Origin: JAEZJZ01 sp050949055
GTDB lineage: Bacteria > Bacillota > UBA994 > UBA5500
Direction of reading: 5' to 3'
DNA length: 64,000 nucleotides
Assembly (NCBI GenBank): GCA_050949055.1
Contig: JBMNFA010000001.1
Coordinates: forward strand, 496,001 to 560,000
A program made the translations under genes and the position numbers. Of this stretch, positions 34,739-43,317 are shown piece after piece. How positions within the stretch are numbered: the first letter of the stretch is position 1; each line of letters starts with the position of its first letter. The notes below the pieces were generated by a model. That model was not told where the DNA came from. It saw nothing but the letters and a program-made list of their open reading frames with translations, and made no database searches.

Positions 34739-35417
34739 GGCGCGAGTTGCGCAACAGCACCAGACGCAATAGCTGGGCGACGGCGGTGGCGGCAGCGGCT
34801 ACATAGGTGAGGGCTGCGGCTTGCAGCACCGATTGCACCGGTTTGATTTCCTGGGCAGTGAGATAGCCACCGTCAGACAGCAGCGCCACCGCCCGCCGGC
34901 TGGCGTTGAACTCCACCGGCAAGGTGATCACTTGAAAGATGACGGCAGCCAGAAACAACAAAATGCCCAGATCAGCTAGCCCGGGCGAGTTAAACAGGAG
35001 GCCAAACAGGAACATCGGCCAAGCCAACTGGGAGCCAAACTGGGCCACCGGAACGAACGCGTTGCGCAGGTGCAAAGGGGCGTATTGTTCCTGATGCTGC
35101 ATGGCATGTCCTGTCTCGTGGGCGGCGATGCCCAAGGCGGCCAGCGAGTTGCCGTGATAGATCTCCTGTGACAATCGCACCCGGCGTGTCCGCGGATCGT
35201 AGTGGTCGGTCAGCCGCCCCCCGATGGGTTCCACCGTCACGTCGTACAGGCCGCCTCGGCGCAATAGTTCCCTGGCCAACTCGCCGCCGGTCATTCCACG
35301 GCGACTGCCGATGCGTGAATACCGGTTGTATACGCTGGACACCCGGTTTTGAGCATACACTGCAAACACGAACGCAAGCAACACAAAGATAGTACCTGGA
35401 CCACCAAACCAGAACAT
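34731..35417 (-). CDS. YugP-type zinc metallopeptidase
   Basis: Membrane-embedded neutral zinc peptidase of the YugP/DUF2268-like group. 228 aa: an N-terminal membrane segment, YDPRTRRVRLSQEIYHGNSLAALGIAAHETGHAMQ with the HExxH-type site HETGH, two or three central membrane segments and a C-terminal hydrophobic stretch. Such genes often sit beside rsmB and fmt in Clostridia. Substrate unknown. Confidence 0.9.
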   Translation of the reverse strand: MFWFGGPGTIFVLLAFVFAVYAQNRVSSVYNRYSRIGSRRGMTGGELARELLRRGGLYDVTVEPIGGRLTDHYDPRTRRVRLSQEIYHGNSLAALGIAAHETGHAMQHQEQYAPLHLRNAFVPVAQFGSQLAWPMFLFGLLFNSPGLADLGILLFLAAVIFQVITLPVEFNASRRAVALLSDGGYLTAQEIKPVQSVLQAAALTYVAAAATAVAQLLRLVLLRNSRRG

Positions 35418-35567
35418 TGATTAACCTCCTTAGCCCGATCGCAGAACACGCGATCTGAAATTACGCGGACATGGGACGGCAACGGTGCAGCCGACGCCGC
35501 TAGTTGTCGAAGCCCTACTCTCAATTACTTGGGGCATCTTGATTCGTCCTCAGTCTCTTGTCTCCGA

Positions 35568-35620
35568 GCCATCCTGAGCTCATTCTTCTCAGTCATCCTG
35601 AGCATCAGCGAAGGATCTAG
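35568..35620. repeat. Dispersed CATCCTGAGC repeat pair
   Basis: CATCCTGAGC occurs twice in 53 bp, the second followed by AGCGAAGGATCT. This matches a short repeat pattern seen between genes in many bacteria. It lies in the 261-bp gap between yugP and fmt, where nothing else is visible. A related pair is at 53.9 kb. Confidence 0.5.
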
Positions 35621-35678
35621 ACTCCTCGTTACACCCTGCCGCCGCTTCTACTGCTAATATTACGTCCCACTGACAAGC

Positions 35679-36611
35679 TTAATTCATCGTCAGCAGCGCG
35701 CCCACCTCCAGCTGATAGCCACGGGCGTAGTCGGCACCGCTCATCCGGCGCTTGTTGGCTGGCTGCACGGTGATGAGCACCAGTGCGCCATCACCGGTGG
35801 CGATCACCGGGCCCTCCGCAGCCAACCGCAGGACCTCTCCCGGCTGCCCTTGTTCCTGCTCCGGCAAGACACGACTGGCCCAAACCCTGAGCATGCGCTC
35901 GCCATGCCAGGTGAAAGCAGCTGGCCAGGGGTTGAGTCCGCGCACCTGGTTGTGAATCTGGGCTGCCGGTCGGCTCCAATCGATCAAACCATCGCTTTTC
36001 AGGATATTGCGAGCATAAGAGACACCCTGCTGCGGCTGGGGGCGGGGCTGCAGCTGGCCCTGCTGCAAGCTATGCAGAGTCTCCGCCAGCAGGTCCGCGC
36101 CCAAGATCGCCAGTCGATCATGCAGCTCCCCAGTGGTCTCGTCCGCCCCGATGGGCGTCCTTGCCTGCAACAGGATATCGCCAGCGTCCAGCTGCTCAGA
36201 CATCAGCATGGTGGTGACGCCGCTCTCCGCCTCACCGTTAAGTATGGCCCAGTGAATAGGGGCGCCGCCACGATAGGCCGGCAGCAGGGAGGCGTGGACA
36301 TTGATACAGCCTTGGGGCGGCAGCTGCAACACCTTCCTGGGCAACAATTGGGCATAAGCCACCACCACAATCAGATCCGGTTGCAGCTGTTTTAGCTGCT
36401 CCCAAGCGTTAGGTCGCCCCAGCCGCTCGGGCTGATACACCGCGATGTCCAGCCCCTCAGCGGCCACTTTCACCGGCGGGGGGGTTGTCTTCAGTCCCCG
36501 GCCCTGTCGCCGGTCCGGCTGAGTATAGACGGCGATCACTTCCGCCAACTGGTGCAGCCGCTTCAGGCACGGCACGGCAAAGTCGGGGGTTCCCATAAAA
36601 ACAGTACGCAT
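35679..36611 (-). CDS. fmt: Methionyl-tRNA formyltransferase
   Basis: Formylates initiator Met-tRNA. 310 aa from ATG 36611, preceded by AGGAGGGAG. MRTVFMGTPDFAVPCL, VVAYAQLLP, GCINVHASLLPAYRGGAPIHW and RNILKSDGLIDWSRPA are diagnostic; the C-terminal OB-fold follows. Peptide deformylase (def), usually next to fmt, is not here. Confidence 0.96.
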   Translation of the reverse strand: MRTVFMGTPDFAVPCLKRLHQLAEVIAVYTQPDRRQGRGLKTTPPPVKVAAEGLDIAVYQPERLGRPNAWEQLKQLQPDLIVVVAYAQLLPRKVLQLPPQGCINVHASLLPAYRGGAPIHWAILNGEAESGVTTMLMSEQLDAGDILLQARTPIGADETTGELHDRLAILGADLLAETLHSLQQGQLQPRPQPQQGVSYARNILKSDGLIDWSRPAAQIHNQVRGLNPWPAAFTWHGERMLRVWASRVLPEQEQGQPGEVLRLAAEGPVIATGDGALVLITVQPANKRRMSGADYARGYQLEVGALLTMN

Positions 36612-36636
36612 AAGGCTGTTCTCCCTCCTGCTGCTG

Positions 36637-38817
36637 TCAGGCTTCAAAGTCCAAAACTACTCCAGTCTTCCTGTTCTCTGCGTAATAGTCGTTAAGGGCG
36701 GCCCAGAGGCCCTTGCGCAGTTGCACCCGCTGCCGGGATCGCAGGATAATTTGCCAACGGTGAGTATCTTTAATGCGGCTGACTCCGCAGGGCGTGGGCC
36801 CGATCAGTTCCACCGTCTGCGGCAACCGTTGGGCCAGCCGCACCCGCAGAGCGGCAGCGTCAGCGATTAATTGCCCCTCCGATTGGTTGGTCAAGAGCAG
36901 GGTGACCATATACCCGACGGGTGGGTAACCTGTACGGCTCCGCAGTCCCAGTTCGTGGCGATAAAACTCCAGATAGTCATGCTGCTGGGCGTGGCGCAAG
37001 ACGTAATGTTCGGGGCGAAAGGTCTGGATCACCACTTCGCCCGGATGGCTGGCCCGCCCGGCACGGCCGGCCACCTGGGTGAGCAGTTGAAAAGTCCTCT
37101 CAGCTGAGCGGAACTCCGGCACATACAGACCGGCGTCGGCATTGACCACCCCCACCAGGGTCACCCGGGGGAAGTCCAAGCCTTTGGCGATCATCTGGGT
37201 GCCAACCAGCAGGTCATATTCCCCCCGCGAGAATGCCGCCAGCAAGCTGGCATGGGAGTCCCGCCGCCCGGTGGTATCCCGGTCCATGCGGCCGACGCTG
37301 GCCTGTGGAAACAGAGTCTGCAGCAGCGATTGCAGCTGCTCTGTCCCCACTCCCTGCGACTGCAGGCGGCCGGTTTCGCACTCCGGACAGAGAGCCGGGA
37401 CGGCGCTGCTATGTCCACAGTAGTGACAGTGCAATCGCCTGTCACTCAGATGGTAGGTCAAAGATATGTCGCAGTGGGGGCAAAAAGGCACATGACCACA
37501 ATCCGGGCAGAGCAGAAAATGGGCAAACCCCCGCCGATTGAGCAAGATCAGCGCTTGCTCACCTCGCTCCAGGCACTCGGCCACCGCCCGCTGTAGGCGG
37601 CGGCTGATGGGACTGCGATGCCCCGCCCGGTACTCATCCCTCATGTCCACCAACCGCACCGGCGGTAAGCCCAGATGGCTGATCCGCTGCGGCAGGCAAA
37701 GCCGCTGGCAACGCCCCTGCTCGCTGGCGAAGTAGGTCTCCAGCGACGGGGTGGCGCTGCCTAGAACCAATTGACATCCGGTCAACCGCTGCCAAAACTG
37801 GGCCACCACCCGGGCATGATAGCGGGGATTCTCGTCCTGCCGATAGCTGCCCTCGTGTTCCTCATCCATCACAATCAGTCCCAGATCCTTAAAGGGCAAA
37901 AACACAGCCGATCTGGCGCCGATCACCACTCCGGCGGCACCGTTTTTCACCCGGTGCCATTCGTCATGCCGCTCGCCTCTGGAGAGTCCGCTATGCCAGA
38001 CGGCTATCCGGCTGCCAAAACGGGCGGAAAAACGCTGCACCATCTGCGGTGTCAAGGCGATCTCGGGCACCAGCATCAACGCTTGCTGGCCAGACTGCAG
38101 CACTTGGGCGATCAACTGCAGGTAAATCTCGGTCTTGCCGCTGCCAGTCACGCCGTGCAGCAACCAGGTGCTCCCCGGGCTCTGCCGCCCGGCGATCAGG
38201 GACTGCAATACGCTCTGCTGTTGTTCCGTCAAATTGACCGGACCTTGGCCGGCCGCCACCTGGGCCACCCGCGGCGAACGCTGCTCGGACACCTGCTGGA
38301 TGCTGACCAGCCCCCGTTGTTCCAGTTGTTTGGCTGCCGACCGGCTGACCTCGGATAAAGGCAGCGGCCCGTCCGCTAACAGCTGTCGCAGCAGCTCCCT
38401 CTGCTTGCTGGCGCGCGCAGGCAGGTCTTCGGGGAAACGGTCCACCTGAGGCACCACCAGCAAAAAGAGCTTGGGCCTTGGCCATCTTTTGGGATCCAGG
38501 GAGAGACGGAAAGGGATTAGTTGCCTAAGCATGAGGCTGACCGGGCAAAGGTAGTATTCGCTGAGCAAGAAGGCCAACTGCACCTGTTCCTTGGTGAGCA
38601 CCGGGTCGCCGCCCAGCAACACCCGCGCGATCGGCTTCAGCTCCACCTCCGGCGGGCAATCCGTAAAGCCAACCACTAGTCCGGGTACTTGCCGGGCACC
38701 GAAAGGCACCTGCACAGCCTGTCCAGGAGCAACCTGCAGGTGGTCAGGCACCAGATAGCTGAACGGTCGATCTACCGTCTGTACTGCCAAATCCACAAAC
38801 ACTTCAGCGACGTTCAT
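36637..38817 (-). CDS. priA: Primosomal replication-restart helicase PriA
   Basis: Restarts stalled forks by loading the primosome. 726 aa from ATG 38817 (MNVAEVFVDLAVQTVDRPF, after GGAGG). The N-terminal DNA-binding region is followed by Walker A HGVTGSGKTEIYL, DEEHEGSYRQDE, zinc-binding CPDCGHVPFCPHCDISLTYH and CHYCGH...CPEC, and VGTQMIAKGLDFP. It is directly next to rpoZ on one side and fmt on the other. coaBC and def, often between them, are missing. Confidence 0.96.
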   Translation of the reverse strand: MNVAEVFVDLAVQTVDRPFSYLVPDHLQVAPGQAVQVPFGARQVPGLVVGFTDCPPEVELKPIARVLLGGDPVLTKEQVQLAFLLSEYYLCPVSLMLRQLIPFRLSLDPKRWPRPKLFLLVVPQVDRFPEDLPARASKQRELLRQLLADGPLPLSEVSRSAAKQLEQRGLVSIQQVSEQRSPRVAQVAAGQGPVNLTEQQQSVLQSLIAGRQSPGSTWLLHGVTGSGKTEIYLQLIAQVLQSGQQALMLVPEIALTPQMVQRFSARFGSRIAVWHSGLSRGERHDEWHRVKNGAAGVVIGARSAVFLPFKDLGLIVMDEEHEGSYRQDENPRYHARVVAQFWQRLTGCQLVLGSATPSLETYFASEQGRCQRLCLPQRISHLGLPPVRLVDMRDEYRAGHRSPISRRLQRAVAECLERGEQALILLNRRGFAHFLLCPDCGHVPFCPHCDISLTYHLSDRRLHCHYCGHSSAVPALCPECETGRLQSQGVGTEQLQSLLQTLFPQASVGRMDRDTTGRRDSHASLLAAFSRGEYDLLVGTQMIAKGLDFPRVTLVGVVNADAGLYVPEFRSAERTFQLLTQVAGRAGRASHPGEVVIQTFRPEHYVLRHAQQHDYLEFYRHELGLRSRTGYPPVGYMVTLLLTNQSEGQLIADAAALRVRLAQRLPQTVELIGPTPCGVSRIKDTHRWQIILRSRQRVQLRKGLWAALNDYYAENRKTGVVLDFEA

Positions 38818-38861
38818 GGAGCTTCCTCCAACCTGGTTATTAGGCATCCAAATCTCTGGTT

Positions 38862-38896
38862 ATGGGAAAGAAGCATGACCAAATTGTCATGCTTCT
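38862..38896 (-). terminator. Terminator of the yicC-remA-gmk-rpoZ operon
   Basis: Minus strand AGAAGCATGAC and its exact complement around AATTTG, followed by TTCCC. It lies 11 bp after the rpoZ stop codon. Confidence 0.62.
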
Positions 38897-38906
38897 GCCA
38901 GGACTA

Positions 38907-39116
38907 CTATTCTTCATCGGCGGAGGGTGGTTGAGCGCTGATCACACCCTGCAGCATTTCTTCCAACGCGATGGTTACCGGCTTCTTCACTTTCCCGTTC
39001 ACCGGCTTCTGCTCCATCTCCATCAGCTCACGGGCACGCTTGGAGGCGGCCACCACCAGGCTATACTTGCTGCCCACCTTTCTCATCAGTTCATCTATGG
39101 AAGGATAAATCAACAT
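38907..39116 (-). CDS. rpoZ: RNA polymerase omega subunit
   Basis: Small subunit that helps assemble RNA polymerase. 69 aa. YPSIDELMRKVGSKYSLVVAASKRARELME is the family core, and the C-terminal PVTIALEEMLQGVI is typical. It lies 2 bp after gmk in the conserved gmk-rpoZ pair. Confidence 0.93.
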   Translation of the reverse strand: MLIYPSIDELMRKVGSKYSLVVAASKRARELMEMEQKPVNGKVKKPVTIALEEMLQGVISAQPPSADEE

Positions 39117-39118
39117 CG

Positions 39119-39736
39119 CTAAACCTCCTTCAACACCTGCTTCAACCAGGGAATATGCCTGGTTACCCGCGCTTTTTCAGCCTGGATAATCATGCGCATC
39201 TCCTCGGCCGCCTGCTCCACCCGGCCGGGTTGGTTAACCACCACATAGTCGTAGTCGACCACATGGGCCATCTCCTGCTTTGCCTCTTGCAGCCGCAGGG
39301 CTAATGCCTCCGGGGTCTCGGTCCCCCGCTGCGTGATGCGGCGTTCCAACTCCGCCTGGGAAGGTGGCCAGACAAAGACGGTAACGCATTCTGGAAAAGC
39401 AACCTTCACTTGCAGCGCCCCTTGGATATCGATCTCCAACACCACGTCCTTGCCGCTGTCGAGCGCCTGCTGCACGGCCGATCTGGGGGTGCCGTAGAAG
39501 TTGCCAAACACCTCCGCCCACTCCAGCAGCTCGCCGGCTGTCTGCATGCGCAAAAACTCTTCTCGCGAGACAAAGTAATAGTTGACCCCATGCACTTCTT
39601 CAGGACGTGGCTCTCTGGTAGTCACCGAGACCGAATACTGCACATTGGACAACTGCCGTAGCAGTTGGCTGCAGATGGTGCCCTTGCCCACACCGGAGGG
39701 GCCGGAAACCACCAGCAATATGCCCTTCTTCTGCAT
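39119..39736 (-). CDS. gmk: Guanylate kinase
   Basis: Phosphorylates GMP to GDP. 205 aa. P-loop VSGPSGVGKGTICSQLL at the N-terminus, then SVSVTTREPRPEEVHGVNYYF with GMP-binding residues, and ELLEWAEVFGNFYGTP. It lies between remA and rpoZ as in most Firmicutes. Confidence 0.97.
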   Translation of the reverse strand: MQKKGILLVVSGPSGVGKGTICSQLLRQLSNVQYSVSVTTREPRPEEVHGVNYYFVSREEFLRMQTAGELLEWAEVFGNFYGTPRSAVQQALDSGKDVVLEIDIQGALQVKVAFPECVTVFVWPPSQAELERRITQRGTETPEALALRLQEAKQEMAHVVDYDYVVVNQPGRVEQAAEEMRMIIQAEKARVTRHIPWLKQVLKEV

Positions 39737-39754
39737 GCTGATTCCCCCTGGCGG

Positions 39755-40015
39755 CTATACTTCGTCGGCTGCCTCTTTGGTGGCCAGGCGATGGGCCACC
39801 GTCTCTGGTTGCACTGCGGACAGGATCAGGTGATCGCTGTCGGTAATGATCACCGCCCGGGTGCGGCGTCCATAGGTGGCGTCGATCAACATGCCCCGCT
39901 CACGGGCCTCCTGAACGATTCTTTTGATCGGTGCCGACTCGGGACTGACGATAGCCACCAGGCGATTGGCAGAGACGATGTTGCCAAATCCGATGTTCAC
40001 TAAGCGAATATCCAT
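39755..40015 (-). CDS. remA: Extracellular matrix regulator RemA (DUF370)
   Basis: 86 aa. DNA-binding regulator in B. subtilis that activates matrix and osmoprotection genes. IRLVNIGFGNIVSANRLVAIVSPESAPIKRI and the DATYGRRTRAVIITDS block match the family closely. It lies between yicC and gmk. The target genes in this organism cannot be told from the window. Confidence 0.93.
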   Translation of the reverse strand: MDIRLVNIGFGNIVSANRLVAIVSPESAPIKRIVQEARERGMLIDATYGRRTRAVIITDSDHLILSAVQPETVAHRLATKEAADEV

Positions 40016-40026
40016 TTATTCCACCC

Positions 40027-40905
40027 CTACTCGATATTCTGCACCTGTTCTCTAATTTTCTCCAAATCGCTCTTCATTTCTACCACCAGATTGACTATTT
40101 GCAGGTCATTGGCTTTGGAGCCGATGGTGTTGATCTCGCGGTTCATCTCTTGTACCAGGAAGTCCAGTTTGCGGCCAACAGCCGTCTTCTCCGCCAGCAA
40201 CTCCCTCGCCTGCTGCAGATGGCTGCGTAACCGGACAGTCTCCTCGGCAATACAAGCCCGATCCGCCAAGATAGCCACCTCCTGCGCCAACCGCGCTTCG
40301 TCCAACACGCCCTCCGGCAACAGCTCCTGCAATCTGCTATTCAGTTTCTCCCGATACTCCTCCACCACCGATGGACTGCGCTCCTCCACCAGCGTGAGGC
40401 TAGCGCTGATCTGATCCAGATAACTCCGCACATCCTCCGCCAACCTGGCACCTTCTGCAGTCCGCATCTGTACCAGTCCGGCAACAGCTTGCTGTACGGC
40501 TTCCGACAGCAAGGCGGTCGCTTCGTCCACATCGATCTCGGCATCCTCCACCTGCACCACCTCGGGCAGGCAGAGCAGCTTCGTCGCTGTTAAATCCCAG
40601 ATGAGGCCGGCGGCTGCAGAGAGGCGTCTCGACTGCTCAATATAGGCCGTAGCCAGTGCCTCATTGATGGCCACGGTCTGCCCGGCAGACTCCTTCTGCA
40701 CGAACTTGATGAACACGTCCACCCGGCCGCGGGTAATCTGCTTGCGGAAAGCCGCCCGCACCTGTTCCTCCAACGAGCTCAGCTCGCGCGGCATGCGGAT
40801 CGCGAAATCCAGGTAGCGATGATTCACCGATTTTGTCTCTACCGTGATCGTCAGGTGCTCACCGCTCGCTTCACCCCGGCCAAAACCTGTCATGCTCAAA
40901 ATCAC
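40027..40905 (-). CDS. yicC: YicC family endoribonuclease
   Basis: 292 aa. Family proteins act as RNases in other bacteria. The N-terminal MILSMTGFGRGE and VNHRYLDFAIRMPRELSSLE, and the C-terminal KLDFLVQEMNREINTIGSKAND with conserved Glu and Asn, are diagnostic. GTG 40905 is chosen: it follows GAGGGGGG by 8 nt and gives the family start. ATG 40893 is the alternative. First gene of yicC-remA-gmk-rpoZ. Confidence 0.94.
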   Translation of the reverse strand: MILSMTGFGRGEASGEHLTITVETKSVNHRYLDFAIRMPRELSSLEEQVRAAFRKQITRGRVDVFIKFVQKESAGQTVAINEALATAYIEQSRRLSAAAGLIWDLTATKLLCLPEVVQVEDAEIDVDEATALLSEAVQQAVAGLVQMRTAEGARLAEDVRSYLDQISASLTLVEERSPSVVEEYREKLNSRLQELLPEGVLDEARLAQEVAILADRACIAEETVRLRSHLQQARELLAEKTAVGRKLDFLVQEMNREINTIGSKANDLQIVNLVVEMKSDLEKIREQVQNIE

Positions 40906-41054
40906 GGGACCAGCCCCCCTCTGTACTTCTACTATAGCGGAAAAACGAGCGATCATGGATCAACTCTTAGAAAACATCTTAGCACAACCCGGCAATCAGA
41001 CCAAACTTCACCTGCTTATTGGGGCGCGGTCATGATCACGACCATGTGGCGCGA

Positions 41055-41086
41055 TCAAAGAAGAGAAGGGTTAAACTCACCCTTCT
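41055..41086 (-). terminator. Possible terminator of the small-protein cluster
   Basis: Minus strand AGAAGGGT-GAGTTTA-ACCCTTCT followed by CTTCTTTG. It lies between the 41-43 kb accessory genes and yicC. The T tract is interrupted. Confidence 0.5.
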
Positions 41087-41304
41087 CCCATTCTGCCTTT
41101 GTTTGCTAAACTCCTGCCGCTCAGCCGCCCTGTTGGCATTGTCTGCCGTAGATTCTCGCGTTAGAGCGAACACAAACTCTTCTTGAGCAGCTGAAGAGTT
41201 CATTGTTTTCATCCGAGTGCAGCGAAGGGTGACAGCGGCAAGCGACTATCCGGCACCACGGAAAGGTTCGGATTGCTCCATGAAATTCGCTTCACCCTCC
41301 TGGA

Positions 41305-41430
41305 CTAGCCCAATGTAGTTCTAGCGTTCTTTACTCGCTGGCCTGGCAATTGCCCGCCCCCTTGCTTCGGCATGCATAACAAGACACACGCAAACGCTAC
41401 AAGAGTCAGAACAAGGCTTCTCCGAAACAT
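41305..41430 (-). CDS. Possible 41-aa secreted or membrane peptide
   Basis: ATG 41430 follows GCAGGAGCT. A typical signal-like N-terminus (MFRRSLVLTLVAFACVLLCM) is followed by a short polar tail (QGGGQLPGQRVKNAR). It lies 51 bp after the last MWWK-family copy on the same strand. No family recognised and it may be chance. The rest of the 576-bp gap 40906-41481 holds only the terminator at 41.06 kb. Confidence 0.3.
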   Translation of the reverse strand: MFRRSLVLTLVAFACVLLCMPKQGGGQLPGQRVKNARTTLG

Positions 41431-41481
41431 AGCTCCTGCTTCGACCATGCGCTAACCACCTTGCGCCCGTCGTCTGTGTAA

Positions 41482-41678
41482 CTACACTTCGATAGCTGCA
41501 ACAAGGATGGTGAGACCTACGGTGGCTGATGGCACCAAGAGAGGCAGTAACTGAGTGGATACACTCAGTAGCCGGTCAAGCTGGAAATTGCGGGGCCAAC
41601 GAGCTGACCGACCATAACAGCGACCAAAACGCCCCACTTGAACCATGAAGACCCTAGAATGCTTTTCCTCCACCACAT
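41482..41678 (-). pseudogene. MWWK-family small membrane protein, frameshifted copy
   Basis: Starts at ATG 41678 after AAAAGGGG as MWWRKSILGSSWFKW, then a membrane segment, and stops at TGA 41565 within LTGY. The matching second half (SATVGLTILVAAIEV) continues in another frame to 41482. One inserted or lost base explains the break when compared with the intact copy at 41774-41998. The N-terminal half could still be translated as a 37-aa peptide. Confidence 0.65.
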
Positions 41679-41773
41679 GCCAAGACCCCTTTTACGCATA
41701 TACGTTGGACTCCCAAGCTTGCCAGTGGCCATTCCCCGAGGGACAGTTGATGCTTCCAGCATGCGTGCGACGC

Positions 41774-41998
41774 CTAGCCTTGCTTCCCTCGTGAACGGAA
41801 CGCCGTTTCTATGGCTGTAACAAGGATGGTGAGACCTAGAGTACCGAATGGTAGCAAAAGGTAGGACCAAACGGGACGCACCCTGCCAGTCAACCAAGGG
41901 ACAAGGGTGGCACAGCCGACGAAGCTACCGACCATAAGCCCAATAACTCCTTCCCAGGTGAACCATGCAGACCCAAGAACGCGTCTCTTCCACCACAT
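41774..41998 (-). CDS. MWWK-family small membrane protein, intact copy
   Basis: 74 aa. MWWKRRVLGSAWFTW is followed by a hydrophobic segment (about 17-34), a short loop, a second hydrophobic segment ending FGTLGLTILVTAIE, then a basic tail. AAAGGAGGTTCTTGGC precedes the ATG. It is the cleanest single-module member of a four-copy tandem family at 41.5-42.7 kb. I do not recognise the family; the two-helix hairpin topology is predicted from hydrophobicity. Confidence 0.7.
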   Translation of the reverse strand: MWWKRRVLGSAWFTWEGVIGLMVGSFVGCATLVPWLTGRVRPVWSYLLLPFGTLGLTILVTAIETAFRSRGKQG

Positions 41999-42277
41999 GC
42001 CAAGAACCTCCTTTCACCATAAACCTCATGTCCCTAGATTGTGTTCGCTGCATTACCCCTCACGAGCAACCAACAGGGAGACAACAATCGCCGCCAGAGT
42101 AAACCAAACGAAGGACAGCACCGTGATAAGCACCTGCTCGAATCAGCACCTTCACAGCAGCCACTTGCAGTGGCACCAAGATCAATTGCCATTTTCTATA
42201 GAGACCTTTTTTCCTTCCCTAATCCTGTATAAGTCCTTCGACATGTTTCGACAGTTGAATGCCTAGCCTAGCGTCCG

Positions 42278-42685
42278 TCATCTACGCAACACCATTTCGG
42301 TAGCTGCAACAAGAATGATGATTCCGGCAGATCCTAATGACATCACAACGTAAAACCAAGGAGGGTACGCCTTCTCGAATATCCACGAGATAAAAACCCA
42401 AGCAATGGGGTTGACGATCATCGCGTGGATCGCATGGCTCCATTTGATCCGTGAAGATCCCAAAATGCCCTTCTTCTCCCACACACCAAAACGCGCTTCA
42501 ATGGCTGCACTAAAGATGAGAAATCCTGCAGTCCCTAATGGTATTTTGAAGCATGTCGAAACTGGATACGCCTGATGGCTGATCATTACGTAGAAGGCAT
42601 GGAAGACGGACAGAAATATCGCATATCGGACTACACTGCCCCAGGTGATCCATGAAGACCCCAAAATGCTCTTCTTCCACCACAT
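42278..42685 (-). CDS. MWWK-family membrane protein, fused double copy
   Basis: 135 aa made of two modules in one frame. The first starts MWWKKSILGSSWITW and ends LGTAGFLIFSAAIE. The second starts VWEKKGILGSSRIKW at about residue 69 and ends LGSAGIIILVAATE. Each module has two hydrophobic segments, so about four in total. An AAAGGGGGGGG site precedes ATG 42685. The second module begins with GTG but has no good ribosome site, so it is probably made only as a fusion. Function unknown. Confidence 0.7.
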   Translation of the reverse strand: MWWKKSILGSSWITWGSVVRYAIFLSVFHAFYVMISHQAYPVSTCFKIPLGTAGFLIFSAAIEARFGVWEKKGILGSSRIKWSHAIHAMIVNPIAWVFISWIFEKAYPPWFYVVMSLGSAGIIILVAATEMVLRR

Positions 42686-42767
42686 ATGACCCCCCCCTTT
42701 CGCACACAGATGCTTCTACCTGCCATCATACAACCTAGCAGTTCCTGTGTTTTCAGTTATATATTAT

Positions 42768-43043
42768 TTAGATAGTTCTTAAGGCCACCCGACTGATGCC
42801 AGCAATACCGGCGATCTCTGCCCGGTCTGTAGGGCCGGTGGGTCGGCCCCCGGAGTCATGCTGAGGGCGGATTCCGAAATAGTCGGCGCCAATCTGCTCC
42901 TGGGAGCTGCTCATCTCCCCTTCATAGGAGGTGCTGACGGTAACCGCAATCAGGATGCTGGTGCCGACCAGCGCTACCGTCAAGACGATGGCTACGGATA
43001 CCCAGGCTGCTAGATTAAGTGATTGCGCTTTCGGTTGTTTCAT
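42768..43043 (-). CDS. Small anchored protein, unrecognised
   Basis: 91 aa from ATG 43043, after GGAAGGGAGCGGGAAG. One N-terminal membrane segment (about 12-34, AWVSVAIVLTVALVGTSILI) is followed by a polar outer part. It lies upstream of the MWWK family on the same strand, 82 bp before the fused copy, and after a strong terminator at 43.1 kb. No domain recognised. Confidence 0.5.
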   Translation of the reverse strand: MKQPKAQSLNLAAWVSVAIVLTVALVGTSILIAVTVSTSYEGEMSSSQEQIGADYFGIRPQHDSGGRPTGPTDRAEIAGIAGISRVALRTI

Positions 43044-43113
43044 CTTCCCGCTCCCTTCCTCCTAGATAGACCCGGCCTACGAACTCTGGGTACACACGCT
43101 GCCCGCGGCATTC

Positions 43114-43146
43114 CGAAAAAACAGCACTTCCGCGAATGAAGTGCTG
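43114..43146 (-). terminator. Intrinsic terminator after the broken antitoxin gene
   Basis: Minus strand CAGCACTTC-ATTCGCG-GAAGTGCTG followed by six T. It separates the antitoxin remnant from the small-protein cluster. The stretch 43147-43317 between holds no toxin gene I can recognise. Confidence 0.78.
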
Positions 43147-43317
43147 CTCAAATATGATTATTCTGTTTACGCTTATGAATACCATATCATTCCTGGGAAT
43201 GATCCAGCAAGCAGTATTCGATGTAGCGGCCCACAACCACAAGTCAGCATTGTCCACAGAACAATCTCGAAGAAACGTAATCAGCCTGCTCCCGGAGGAC
43301 TATGAGCATAGCGAAGC

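Noticed and set aside
42053..42133. 26-codon hydrophobic frame (VLITVLSFVWFTLAAIVVSL) between MWWK copies
   Set aside because: It starts at GTG with no clear ribosome site and is too short to separate from chance. It could be a decayed fragment.
43015..43257. 80-codon minus-strand frame beginning MDNADLWLW
   Set aside because: It runs through the terminator at 43114-43146 and overlaps the start of the better-supported 91-aa gene.
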